DNA from: an uncultured Alphaproteobacteria bacterium
Lineage (GTDB): Bacteria; Pseudomonadota; Alphaproteobacteria; Micavibrionales; Micavibrionaceae
NCBI GenBank assembly: GCA_946481105.1
Contig: CAMLMM010000024.1
Span: 1-27,218, forward strand
Reading direction: 5' to 3'
Length of the DNA stretch: 27,218 nt
Numbering within the stretch: position 1 is the stretch's first letter; each line of letters begins with the position of its first letter. A program made the translations under genes and the position numbers. Shown here piece by piece: positions 15,612-24,320 of this stretch. The notes below the pieces were generated by a model that searched no databases, was not told the origin of the DNA, and worked only from the letters and a program-made list of their open reading frames with translations.

Positions 15612-17426
15612 CTATTTCTCATCACCCATTTTGAGGGCGGCGATAAAGGCCGATTGCGGGATATCCACATTCCCGTATTGACGCATCTTTTTCTTGCCCT
15701 CTTTTTGTTTGTCGAGGAGCTTGCGTTTCCGGGTGATGTCGCCGCCATAACATTTCGCGGTCACATCTTTGCGCATTGCCGAGATATCTTCGCGGGCGAT
15801 AACCTTGCCGCCGATAGCGGCCTGTACAGCAATTTTAAACAACTGGCGCGGGATGAGTTCTTTGAGGCGCTCGCACAAATGGCGGCCCCGGCGCTCAGCC
15901 TGCGAGCGGTGAACGATCATGGCGAGCGCATCAACTGGCTCCTGGTTGACCAGCACGTCCATCTTGACCAGATCACCTTCGATAAACTCATCGAGGTGAT
16001 AATCAAAGCTGGCGTAACCGCGTGAGATAGATTTCAGGCGGTCGTAAAAGTCAAACACAACTTCGTTGAGGGGTAGCAGATATTCAATCATCGCGCGCGA
16101 CCCGGCATAAGACAGGTTGATCTGCTTGCCGCGGCGCTCTTCACAAAGTTTCAGCAATCCACCGAGATATTCATCTGGCGTCAAAATAGTTGCTTTAATC
16201 CACGGTTCGTAAATGACCTTGATGCGCTGGACTTCCGGCATATCGACCGGGTTGTAAATCTCGCGTTTCGAGCCGTCGGTCAGGTCGAGTTTATAGACAA
16301 CCGAAGGTGCGGTCGGGATCAGGTCAAGATCGAATTCACGTTCCAGACGTTCCTGGATAATCTCCATATGCAGCAGGCCAAGGAAGCCGCAGCGGAAACC
16401 CATACCCAGCGCCTGCGAACTTTCCTGTTCGTAATGCAGCGAGGCGTCATTGAGAGCGAGCTTGCCCAGTGAATCGCGCAGCTTTTCGAACTCGGAGCTG
16501 TCGATAGGGAACAGCGAGCAGAATACCATCGGGATAGAGGGCTTGAAACCGGGAAGGGGCTTCACGTTATCGGCATGGCGTTCTTCGGTAATCGTATCAC
16601 CGACTTTCGTTTCCGAAATTTCCTTGATCGCGGCGGTGATAAAGCCCATCTCGCCGGGACCAAGTTCATCAATAATCACATGTTTCGGGGTAAAGATACC
16701 GACACGGTCAATCTCGCGTGTCGCGCCTGTGTTCATAAAACGGACTTTCATGCCCTTGCGCAGGTAACCGTCAACCACGCGTACCAGAATAACAACGCCG
16801 AGATAGGCGTCATACCAGCTGTCCACCAGCAGGGCCTTGGTGGGCGCGGTGGCGTCGCCCTTGGGCGGTGGCAGGCGCGTCGCAATGGCTTCGAGCAGCT
16901 GGTCAATGTTAATGCCGGATTTGCCTGAGACGCACACGGCGTCCGACGCATCAATGCCGATTACGTCTTCGATCTGGGTGCGCACACGTTCAACATCGGC
17001 AGCAGGCAGGTCGATTTTATTGATGACCGGAATAATTTCGTGGTTGTTGTCGATTGCCTGATAGACGTTGGCAAGAGTCTGCGCTTCGACGCCCTGGGTC
17101 GAGTCGACAACGAGGAGCGATCCTTCGCAGGAAGCAAGGGAGCGGGAGACTTCATACGCGAAGTCCACATGGCCCGGCGTGTCCATCAAATTGAATTGAT
17201 AAAGATGGCCGTCTTTGGCGGTGTAGTTCAGGCGGACGGTCTGCGCCTTGATAGTGATACCGCGTTCGCGCTCGATATCCATGTTATCAAGCACCTGCTC
17301 GACCATTTCGCGGTCGGTCAGGCCACCGCAGGATTGAATAAGGCGGTCGGCCAGGGTGGATTTGCCGTGGTCGATATGGGCAATAATCGCAAAGTTGCGG
17401 ATTTTTGAAATATCATGTGCAGACAT
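15612..17426 (-). CDS. lepA: Elongation factor 4 (LepA), ribosome-associated GTPase
   Basis: This 604-residue protein has the normal LepA length. GTPase motifs are clear: P-loop AHIDHGKST (16-24), the switch I region [14 protein letters not shown]3 DTPGHVDF, G4 NKIDLP and G5 SGKSG. The LepA-specific C-terminal domain ends with [32 protein letters not shown] sequence. It acts on the ribosome during initiation or elongation under stress. The gene is 61 nt downstream of the large repeat protein on the same strand and may share its transcript. A 7-bp hairpin (17428-17445) covers the AAGGGGT that serves as its ribosome site. Confidence 0.97.
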   Translation of the reverse strand: MSAHDISKIRNFAIIAHIDHGKSTLADRLIQSCGGLTDREMVEQVLDNMDIERERGITIKAQTVRLNYTAKDGHLYQFNLMDTPGHVDFAYEVSRSLASCEGSLLVVDSTQGVEAQTLANVYQAIDNNHEIIPVINKIDLPAADVERVRTQIEDVIGIDASDAVCVSGKSGINIDQLLEAIATRLPPPKGDATAPTKALLVDSWYDAYLGVVILVRVVDGYLRKGMKVRFMNTGATREIDRVGIFTPKHVIIDELGPGEMGFITAAIKEISETKVGDTITEERHADNVKPLPGFKPSIPMVFCSLFPIDSSEFEKLRDSLGKLALNDASLHYEQESSQALGMGFRCGFLGLLHMEIIQERLEREFDLDLIPTAPSVVYKLDLTDGSKREIYNPVDMPEVQRIKVIYEPWIKATILTPDEYLGGLLKLCEERRGKQINLSYAGSRAMIEYLLPLNEVVFDFYDRLKSISRGYASFDYHLDEFIEGDLVKMDVLVNQEPVDALAMIVHRSQAERRGRHLCERLKELIPRQLFKIAVQAAIGGKVIAREDISAMRKDVTAKCYGGDITRKRKLLDKQKEGKKKMRQYGNVDIPQSAFIAALKMGDEK

Positions 17427-17427
17427 G

Positions 17428-17445
17428 ACCCCTTGGATAAGGGGT
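17428..17445 (-). promoter_or_regulatory. Hairpin over the lepA ribosome-binding site
   Basis: In lepA sense, ACCCCTT-ATCC-AAGGGGT forms a perfect 7-bp stem with a 4-nt loop. The 3' arm AAGGGG is the only Shine-Dalgarno candidate, 2-8 nt before the ATG. There is no U run, so it is not a terminator. Confidence 0.4.
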
Positions 17446-17487
17446 TATGGCCTGTTTTTCAATGGTTTTTTGCGTTTTTTCCGGTTT

Positions 17488-19962
17488 CTAAGCCTGTTTT
17501 GGCTCGCAGATCCAGGAAGTGACACCCGGTTCCAGCTTTTTGCACACGTCTTTATATGTATTGGTATCAAAAGACATGGCTTTTCCGCCCATTGTCGCCC
17601 GTTCCAGGGTTACCACGGGGCGGGCGTAATTGGCGTCTGATGTAGGTTTGAAAGCACGCTTGGCTGATGCCGCCTTTTTAGGCTGATCATTCAACAGGCC
17701 TTCACGCTTCAGTTTTTCGCCAATAACGTCGACACCTTCTGCCGGTTCAGTTTCCGTGGTCGCGAATTTTTCCTTTACGCGGGCCATCATCACGGCATCG
17801 TTAAACGCAGGTGAAGATTTGCCGGCTTTGGCAGCTATTTTTGTTGTGTCTTTTGGCGTGTTTTGTCCACCAAACTGGGATACCGCAAAGACGGTAGTGC
17901 CAAGAGTAGCGGCAGTTCCGATGGCCACTGGAACAAGGTGGCGGCGTGCCCAGCCACCCAACTTGCGGGCCCCGTCGGCGGCCTGTTGCGCCAGACGGGC
18001 AAAAAATCCAGATTCGGTTTTTTGCGGCGTGGGTTTAGGCATTTCTTTCCCGGTATAACCTGCCAGATTGGCCTGCGCCTCTTTTTGGGATTTCGTGGCA
18101 TCAGTTGTCTTGGACGGGGAACTTTGTGCCGCTGGAGTCAATTTATCCAATCCCGTTTCTGCCCATGCCTTGTCCAGCCCCGTTCTGGTCCATGCTTTCA
18201 GATAGTTTTTGAAATCAATTAGCGCAACATTGTCGTTCACAAATTTTTTCTGGAATCTGCCCTCTCCATGTTCCGCAAGGAAAGCGGCATCAGTATTCAG
18301 GGCGGTAGCGCGCCGTGCGGCCAGTTCGTTTTCCACCGCATTACAGAGCGGGTGTAATTTTTGAACCAGAAATTGTTTAAGCTGCGGGCCGTCATAATAT
18401 TTGATAGCGCGTTGAACGATGCCGCGGGCTTCCTTTATGGATTCAGGTGACCCCAGGTCAACCCCCATGGTTGCCGCCAGAGCGGTCTGCTTTTTTGCGC
18501 TGTCGATCTGGTCCATTAGTTGAGGAATACGCAGGCTGACATATTCTTCCAGCGCATGGAGCGCGATTGTTGATGGCATAGAAGCCGGATTCGGCCTTGC
18601 GGCCTTGCGCTGTTCCATTTCTGCCTGAACGGCTTTATGAAGTGGATATAACGTCTCTACCAAATGTTGGCGCGGATTGAGCGGGTCCGTTTTCAGATCA
18701 CTTAAGGCTGTCTTCAAATCCAGGGCATTATTAAAGTCCAGAGGCAGGCCATTGACCATGACGGCGCGTGTAGCAGGCGTGGCGGCGGGTGCGGGCGCCG
18801 GTATGACATCATTTAGCACCGGCAAAGCCAGCGGGGCAGGTGGGGCCGCAGGGGCTAGTTCTTCGGTCACGACTGGCAGTTTCCGCACGGCGTCTGCGCG
18901 GTAATGGTCCAGCATGTCGGCGAAATGCAGCAGGCCGGAATTTTCCTGTTTAAACATCGCGGCATCCATTCCGGGCTGACGGGCATGACGGCGGTTGATT
19001 TCGGCCTCGGCCGCTTCCAGCGCCGGAGTCAGATGTTCGATAACATAGGTCTGAAGCGCGGCTCCGTTGCGTTTTTCCAGTCCGCGGCGCAGTTCGATGG
19101 TGCGGCGGATCAGGGTATCATCCGTCCATGCGGCGCGGCGGTCCATCTCCACGACAGATTCGATACCATCACGCAGGAAACCGGCATGTTGCGTCAGGTG
19201 ATCATTATCAGCATCAAAAAGAGTTTGGTCCAGTTCGCTGGCGGCTGCATCGCGGCGGCGTTGCAGTTCATCACGCACATCGGCCAAGGATTCACGAAGT
19301 ACAGTCAGCGCTTCCGCGCGCTGGGGTTGTGTCTCCGCTTCAGTCAGAAGGCGCAGAAATCCCTGGGCCTCTGCATCAAGAACAGTGGAACTCCACGGGT
19401 CGTTTTCGCCATAATGGATTATTTCTGCATGATGGTGGGTCGTTTGCGAATTGCCATCAACTACATGCTCTGTGGGGACAAGACCGGTAGTTGTCTGAAA
19501 GCGGAAAGATGAGTCCAGGTGGTCACGCGCTTGGTCGTTCTGTTCCGCATTGACCGCGCTGCGCTGGGCCTGTTCAACCTGTTGAATGGCGTCCCCGGCG
19601 CGAAGCGCGCGCCATTGGTCCAGGACATTCAGGACTGTATCGACACTGGCTGGCGTTTGCGGGGTATTGCCAATATTCATTTTATCATCATTTCTGCGTG
19701 CATCGTTTGGCGTTTTGTCCCGAAGCTCCTCCAGATAACGCCAGCGATTTTTATCGCCTTCATCATGGGCATTCGATGTTTTATCCTTGCCGATCGAACC
19801 CATCAGGGCAAGGCGGCGAAGATCTATAGCAGTCGTATAGAAAGCCACGCGCTTCTGCAATCCTTCTATCAACTCCGGGTCAACGCCCTGGGCCTGCAAA
19901 AGGGCGTATTGCGCCTCGATATACGACGCGGCGGTTTCCGCAGGGACATTTTCTCTGATCAT
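17488..19962 (-). CDS. Large repeat protein with a C-terminal membrane segment, unknown function
   Basis: About 824 residues, mostly helical and rich in Ala, Glu and Arg. At least four diverged units of 75-90 residues can be aligned by eye near 200-272, 284-363, 414-487 and 508-595. Each has L-x-P-L/A-xx-A-x-x-x-E-xxx-R-xA (for example LTPALEAAEAEINRRHA, LYPLHKAVQAEMEQRKA, LHPLCNAVENELAARRA), then a longer helix. A Pro/Ala linker (370-400) splits repeats 2 and 3. One TM segment follows (about 677-697, LVPVAIGTAATLGTTVFAV), then a 125-residue tail with two cysteines. The tail is probably periplasmic, leaving the repeats in the cytoplasm. The ATG at 19962 with AGAGG 6 nt upstream is preferred over the GTG at 19965. 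No family recognised. Confidence 0.7.
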   Translation of the reverse strand: MIRENVPAETAASYIEAQYALLQAQGVDPELIEGLQKRVAFYTTAIDLRRLALMGSIGKDKTSNAHDEGDKNRWRYLEELRDKTPNDARRNDDKMNIGNTPQTPASVDTVLNVLDQWRALRAGDAIQQVEQAQRSAVNAEQNDQARDHLDSSFRFQTTTGLVPTEHVVDGNSQTTHHHAEIIHYGENDPWSSTVLDAEAQGFLRLLTEAETQPQRAEALTVLRESLADVRDELQRRRDAAASELDQTLFDADNDHLTQHAGFLRDGIESVVEMDRRAAWTDDTLIRRTIELRRGLEKRNGAALQTYVIEHLTPALEAAEAEINRRHARQPGMDAAMFKQENSGLLHFADMLDHYRADAVRKLPVVTEELAPAAPPAPLALPVLNDVIPAPAPAATPATRAVMVNGLPLDFNNALDLKTALSDLKTDPLNPRQHLVETLYPLHKAVQAEMEQRKAARPNPASMPSTIALHALEEYVSLRIPQLMDQIDSAKKQTALAATMGVDLGSPESIKEARGIVQRAIKYYDGPQLKQFLVQKLHPLCNAVENELAARRATALNTDAAFLAEHGEGRFQKKFVNDNVALIDFKNYLKAWTRTGLDKAWAETGLDKLTPAAQSSPSKTTDATKSQKEAQANLAGYTGKEMPKPTPQKTESGFFARLAQQAADGARKLGGWARRHLVPVAIGTAATLGTTVFAVSQFGGQNTPKDTTKIAAKAGKSSPAFNDAVMMARVKEKFATTETEPAEGVDVIGEKLKREGLLNDQPKKAASAKRAFKPTSDANYARPVVTLERATMGGKAMSFDTNTYKDVCKKLEPGVTSWICEPKQA

Positions 19963-19965
19963 CAC

Positions 19966-20292
19966 ACACCTCTGATCTGTTGCACCAGAAACCCTTCAGG
20001 TCGGGGTTTTGTTCCGGTAACTATTTATTTCTATTCCGCTTTTAATTCAGCCGGGCCATTCAGGCTCTCAGCCGTACACTCTATTAAGTCTATTCGTTAA
20101 CTTTTTATTAATTTTTGATACACCAAGTATGCCACAAACCTGCCACAATTTGCAAACTTTTGGCAGAAAAATAATGCAAAACTCAGTTCGTTTTGCGGAT
20201 TTGAGGATTTTTTAGGCGAGCTTAATTAGTTTGTTTGCTCAAAACACCCAATAAAAAACCCCGCCGCAGCGGGGTTTTTGGGAATGGTAAAT
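19966..20292. other. 327-bp intergenic region upstream of the large repeat protein
   Basis: No gene is supported here. It must hold the minus-strand promoter of the repeat protein, though I see no strong -35/-10 pair. It has two TGCCACAA direct repeats (20130-20137 and 20141-20148, 11 bp apart, so on one face of the helix). At the other end is the terminator of the 308-residue gene (20254-20279). Confidence 0.5.
20254..20279. terminator. Bidirectional terminator after the 308-residue orphan gene
   Basis: Perfect 11-bp arms AAAAACCCCGC (20254-20264) and GCGGGGTTTTT (20269-20279) with loop CGCA. Five T end the hairpin on either strand. It lies 14 nt past the stop of the minus-strand gene it serves. 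Confidence 0.85.
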
Positions 20293-21219
20293 TTAGTTAT
20301 GGGTACCTGTAATATGCAGGCCTGGGATATTCTGCATGGCGCGGATTTTATCCTGCTTATCCTTTGGAAGAGTAACAACGGCTTTATCTTCCAAGAAGGC
20401 TTTCAGATCTTCCGGCGTATCCAAGGCAGATTTATTATCTTTCAACGCAGCAGCCTTAATCCAGGCTGCGTGCATACCCTCAATCTCCTTACCGCTTAGA
20501 CCGATATCCGAGAAAGCTTTTTTGTAATTATCCCACGTCGCCCGAGATGCTATTGTAGCGGACGGAGCGGCAGAAGTGCCTGGAACAACAGGTGCCATCT
20601 GATAAGGGTCCATCGGAGTCGGAAGATTTTGTGGGCTTTGTTTTGCGAGTTCAGCAGCCCGACGGCCAGCATTTGAGCGGTCAAACATGTCAGCCATATT
20701 TTGAGCAGCTTGTGCTAGAATTTCGCTGTCCTGAGTGGTATTGCGGAAGGCGGACGCATCTAGTTCAACCTTAATAGAATCGGTAATCTCTTTGGTTTTT
20801 GCTTCGATCTGTATCGCAATATCATCAGCACCGAAGAAACGGCAAATGGTGGAAATGGCAGCTGCGAAACTTGCGATACTGGCTTTCATCTGCTCAGGTT
20901 GCGCACGCATACGCATGGTCATTTCTGCTTGTTCTTTTTGCAGAGCTTGAAGGTTACTAATGCGACCTGTGGTCATCGCAGTAAGCGCCTTAATGGCTTC
21001 AGCCTCTGCACTTGGGGCCGCTTCAACAAATTTTGAGAAGGCATCAATAACAGACTGAGAAACTTTACCGTTTTTCAGAGCCTGAATAAACTTTTCCTGG
21101 GCTCGAGCAAGCGCTCTACCTTTTTTAGCGGGGTCTGCAATATTCGCAGCTTCAGCGGCCTCAAGACCCCAAAGATCCAACGCCTGTTTTGTTAGGTCCA
21201 TCATACTAACTTCAGCCAT
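20293..21219 (-). CDS. Orphan helical protein (308 residues)
   Basis: This soluble, almost wholly helical protein is rich in Ala, Met, Lys and Gln, with no signal peptide. The N-terminal part (1-185) is a series of amphipathic helices (KKGRALARAQEKFIQALKNG, LQALQKEQAEMTMRMRAQ). A Pro-rich linker (about 200-228) leads to a small C-terminal domain with TWDNYKKAFSDIGLSGKEIEGM and LPKDKQDKIRAM. No family is recognised. It has a perfect AGGAGG ribosome site 8 nt before the ATG, its own promoter and a strong terminator, so it is probably well expressed. It follows the 939-residue gene on the same strand with a 78-bp gap. G+C is lower than in the core genes. Confidence 0.65.
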   Translation of the reverse strand: MAEVSMMDLTKQALDLWGLEAAEAANIADPAKKGRALARAQEKFIQALKNGKVSQSVIDAFSKFVEAAPSAEAEAIKALTAMTTGRISNLQALQKEQAEMTMRMRAQPEQMKASIASFAAAISTICRFFGADDIAIQIEAKTKEITDSIKVELDASAFRNTTQDSEILAQAAQNMADMFDRSNAGRRAAELAKQSPQNLPTPMDPYQMAPVVPGTSAAPSATIASRATWDNYKKAFSDIGLSGKEIEGMHAAWIKAAALKDNKSALDTPEDLKAFLEDKAVVTLPKDKQDKIRAMQNIPGLHITGTHN

Positions 21220-21247
21220 ACAACCCTCCTAATTTTTATTTAACTTC

Positions 21248-21276
21248 ACTATAGTTTATCTTTGCCAAAAAAGCAA
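21248..21276 (-). promoter_or_regulatory. Promoter of the 308-residue orphan gene
   Basis: On the minus strand, TTGCTT (21271-21276), a 17-bp spacer and TATAGT (21248-21253, 5 of 6 to the -10 consensus). Transcription would begin near 21241, about 22 nt before the ATG. Confidence 0.5.
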
Positions 21277-21297
21277 GTTTTTATGGTTTCTAGCGGT

Positions 21298-24117
21298 TTA
21301 GCGAGGGGCAGGGGCTAATTCCTGGTTCACCCGACTTTGAATGGTCGATAGAGCTGGTCCTGTAATACCGTCACGAATCAGGGATGTAACAAATTTGTCC
21401 TGATCCAGGCCGTTTGGCCCTACTGAATCTTTCCAAGCCCTAGTAAGAATTTCTTCCTTGCCTTTGATTCCGTGAGTATCGTCTTTGGTCAAGTCCTTGA
21501 AAGCCTGTGACATTTTATTGAAAGATGTAGTCATATCAACAGTAGCGCCACTCGAACCATAAACCTGGCTACGGGCGAAATCGGACAGGCCAGCTGTCTG
21601 GGTCTGCTGGGCCGTCGCTGCAATACGTTTTGCATCTTGCTCCGCACGCGTTTTCATGAAATCGATGATTTTCTCTGGTGAGAGATGCTCTTTTGGAATC
21701 CTCATCGCTGTTTCGAGGTATTTCTCAATAATAGGACGATCCAGATCTGATCCCCCCAGAGTACTTGCATATCTTGCGACGATAGCACTGTTCAATTGTT
21801 GGCTATCTGCTGGCAAAGAGGTTACACCAAGATATTTTTTGAAGTAATCGGCGCGATCAGCAGCATCTTCTATCGAACCAGTAGTCAGCTGGCGTGCCAT
21901 GGCACCTGCATAATAGTCTATTGCAAATTTTGAAAGGCTATCCGCATCAATCGGCAATTTATTATGATCTTTGCTAGCAGATTCCCAACCCATTTTGGAT
22001 GCAAGGGCAGCGATGTAACCTCTCAAGTTTGCATCGTTTAATCCTGAGTGCTCAAGGTATTTTGGATCATTTTTCCATTGAGGATTGTCTTTTAAGGCAG
22101 CCTCTTTCTCTTGCGGGGTAAGTTTAGAAAGATCCTTACCACCTACGTTGTTAGATAGGATTGTTGCGATAGTGAATAATTGCTTCGGAGTAACAGTATT
22201 ACCTAAGCTAATTCCAGTCAGCCGTGCCGTATAGTCACGGAACTTATCGCTGATAACGCCCTGACCTTTTGTGAGTAACTGGTAGTCAAACGATGTAATC
22301 TCACTTTCACCTTCCAGTTTGCCACCCTTATCTGTCAGGCCTCCACTAAAAACACCATCCAGGTGATCATGAATCACTTCAAAACCAAGCGTACCCCAAT
22401 ACCCCCTGTTTTCAGTACCATGTTGAGCAAGGAAAATATGTCCTGCGGAGATGGTTCCGGCGATTGCAGCTGTGCCTGCCCCATAGAGAAGCGTCCTCCC
22501 GCTCGTAGCAAAAGGTCTGTCACGAAAGCTATCAATCGCACGTAGAGCGATATGGGGCTGCCTGCCCAGTTCAGCATCCCATTGCCTTGCTATGGTAGCT
22601 GTCATAGCCATGCGCGGACTCGCATCTGGTTGGGCAAGCGTTTTAATGGTTGTTGCGAGATTCCCAATGGTGTTGAGAGGGGCAAACGCGCCTGTCATTC
22701 CCATCATAGGTTGTTGTACAATCGGTGCCGAAGTAGTCACAGACGTATCCCATTGTCTGAAAAAACCCATAAACTGGCTGAATTCATTTTCACTGATCGG
22801 CCCGCCATTGCGAATAACAGCAGCAGCTTCTTTATATGTTAGAGGTTTTTGACGTGGAACAAAATCAACAATCTGTCCGGTCAAAGCCGTAGGGTCAGCG
22901 CTACGTGCTGGATCACGCATAGCTTTGCGCATCTCATTCATTATATCTGTAATATTGCCTTTTCCACCATTGATGCGTAAGGCATCGAGTGTGGCCATTG
23001 CGGCATTGACATCATTCTGAAGCCCCTGGGTTACCAAGGGGTTTCTGTATCGGACCAACCATTTATTAAATTCATCTTTGTTGGCTAACTCAGCTATTGC
23101 TTTTGCAGGATCTTGGCCAATCGCCGCGAATTTTTTCAATTCGCCAGTAGTTAAACCGTTCATAGCACTTGGCATATTATCCGCGTCTCTTAAAGCACTC
23201 TCTCTAGCTTGCTTGGCAGCGGTTGCGAAGTGATGGCTGGCATCCCCCAATTCTTGGCGAGTAACTTTTCCATTATTGCGTAATTCGCGCATAACTTCAT
23301 CTGGACTTAAAGGGCGACTTTGACGCAATGCATCAACCAATGCCTCCGGTTCTTTATCCGTCATATGCTGGCGTAATTCAGCAAATTTTGTTTGAATGAT
23401 GGCAGGATCGCCGGAACGAATCGCCTCATCCACATCATCGAGTTTGGTTCCGCGGGCTGTTGCTTTCGCTTTTGCTGCCGTTGCTGCTTTATCAGCGGCG
23501 TCACGTTGTCTTTCGGCTGCTTCCTGCGCAGATCTCGTAGCTTCGTCTTTTGCTCTAACTTTTGTCGAATCGGCTGCTGCCGCTGTAGTCGCTCTTGCGG
23601 TTGCTTTCTCTGCAACAGCTTTCTCAGCTTCCTGTATCATCTGCCATTTGGCTTCATCAGCACCCAGATTAATGCCTGATTTTTTAAGATCACGTAATTG
23701 TTCGTATTCAGTGCGTGTGACTTTGGTACCATCCCTTAGAACTAGTGTTTCACCTTTTGGCTCCATGGCTTTTCGAGTAAGTGTCGCACGAAGGGCAATA
23801 CGTTGTTCATCAGTTGTGGCAACATGACCAAGCATTTTATGGAAGAAATCTTCCCGGATTTCCTCCTGTAGTTTCACACGGTCGGCCAAGCCAAGGTTAT
23901 TGTAAGCACGATTGTCATTGAGTGTGCGGCGCAGGTAATCAGCATATACTTGTCTAAATTCATTGGCGGTGCCATCGGCTACCCGACCTGAACTACGGGT
24001 AATGTCGCTAGCAAGGGCTTCAATTCTGGCACCCTCACGCTCCAAAAAGTCTTTTGTTGTTCTGGAAATTCCCTTAAGCTGTGTTAGAGCTTCAAGAAAT
24101 CTTGCGCTTGCGGCCAT
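21298..24117 (-). CDS. Large orphan protein (939 residues) with one internal hydrophobic segment
   Basis: The N-terminal 160 residues are helical (REGARIEALASDITRSSGRV). Residues about 160-225 form a highly charged Ala/Lys/Glu coiled-coil-like stretch (EKAVAEKATARATTAAAADS). Two similar helix-turn-helix-like segments follow, RPLSPDEVMRELRNNGKVTR (268-287) and KPLTYKEAAAVIRNGGPISE (424-443), which look like an internal duplication. One hydrophobic segment (about 541-563, RTLLYGAGTAAIAGTISAGH) may cross or lean on a membrane. The C-terminal 350 residues are soluble and contain GGKDLSKLTPQEKEAALK. No signal peptide and no enzyme motif are seen. Ribosome site AGAGGAG precedes the ATG at 24117. 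G+C is lower than in flanking core genes. It is divergent from the 473-residue gene, possibly as a functional group. Confidence 0.65.
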   Translation of the reverse strand: MAASARFLEALTQLKGISRTTKDFLEREGARIEALASDITRSSGRVADGTANEFRQVYADYLRRTLNDNRAYNNLGLADRVKLQEEIREDFFHKMLGHVATTDEQRIALRATLTRKAMEPKGETLVLRDGTKVTRTEYEQLRDLKKSGINLGADEAKWQMIQEAEKAVAEKATARATTAAAADSTKVRAKDEATRSAQEAAERQRDAADKAATAAKAKATARGTKLDDVDEAIRSGDPAIIQTKFAELRQHMTDKEPEALVDALRQSRPLSPDEVMRELRNNGKVTRQELGDASHHFATAAKQARESALRDADNMPSAMNGLTTGELKKFAAIGQDPAKAIAELANKDEFNKWLVRYRNPLVTQGLQNDVNAAMATLDALRINGGKGNITDIMNEMRKAMRDPARSADPTALTGQIVDFVPRQKPLTYKEAAAVIRNGGPISENEFSQFMGFFRQWDTSVTTSAPIVQQPMMGMTGAFAPLNTIGNLATTIKTLAQPDASPRMAMTATIARQWDAELGRQPHIALRAIDSFRDRPFATSGRTLLYGAGTAAIAGTISAGHIFLAQHGTENRGYWGTLGFEVIHDHLDGVFSGGLTDKGGKLEGESEITSFDYQLLTKGQGVISDKFRDYTARLTGISLGNTVTPKQLFTIATILSNNVGGKDLSKLTPQEKEAALKDNPQWKNDPKYLEHSGLNDANLRGYIAALASKMGWESASKDHNKLPIDADSLSKFAIDYYAGAMARQLTTGSIEDAADRADYFKKYLGVTSLPADSQQLNSAIVARYASTLGGSDLDRPIIEKYLETAMRIPKEHLSPEKIIDFMKTRAEQDAKRIAATAQQTQTAGLSDFARSQVYGSSGATVDMTTSFNKMSQAFKDLTKDDTHGIKGKEEILTRAWKDSVGPNGLDQDKFVTSLIRDGITGPALSTIQSRVNQELAPAPR

Positions 24118-24182
24118 GGTACACTCCTCTTAGTACTTATTCCTGTTTAATCAGGTAATTTTTGTTACTTTACTGTAAGGAC

Positions 24183-24211
24183 ATCCTATCAGAAAGAAGT
24201 CCATTTTGCAA
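24183..24211 (-). promoter_or_regulatory. Possible promoter of the 939-residue gene
   Basis: On the minus strand, TTGCAA (24206-24211), a 17-bp spacer and TAGGAT (24183-24188). Each hexamer matches consensus at about 4 of 6 positions. It would leave a leader of about 60 nt. Confidence 0.35.
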
Positions 24212-24288
24212 AAAAAACCCGAAAAAATATGAAAATAAATTGCTCTTGATTTTAAGTAATTATTAACTATTTGAAATTAACATAACGT

Positions 24289-24294
24289 TATAAT
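24289..24294 (+). promoter_or_regulatory. -10 element of the 473-residue gene
   Basis: A perfect TATAAT in very AT-rich DNA, overlapping the 10-bp palindrome ATAACGTTAT (24282-24291). No good -35 is seen. Transcription from here would start near 24301. That rules out a TTG start at 24294 and favours the GTG at 24321. Confidence 0.4.
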
Positions 24295-24320
24295 TGTATT
24301 TGGAAGTAATCGAGGGGCCC

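Noticed and set aside
18904..20100. Plus-strand frames of 202 and 193 codons opposite the large repeat protein
   Set aside because: The minus-strand frame is far longer, has a good ribosome site and shows clear internal repeats.
20158..20176. Sigma-54-like TGGCA ... TGC pair
   Set aside because: The spacing between GG and GC is 2 bp too long for a -24/-12 promoter, and no plus-strand gene follows.
24294..24320. TTG start for the 473-residue orphan
   Set aside because: The TTG overlaps a perfect TATAAT and has no ribosome site. The GTG at 24321 with AGGGG upstream fits better.
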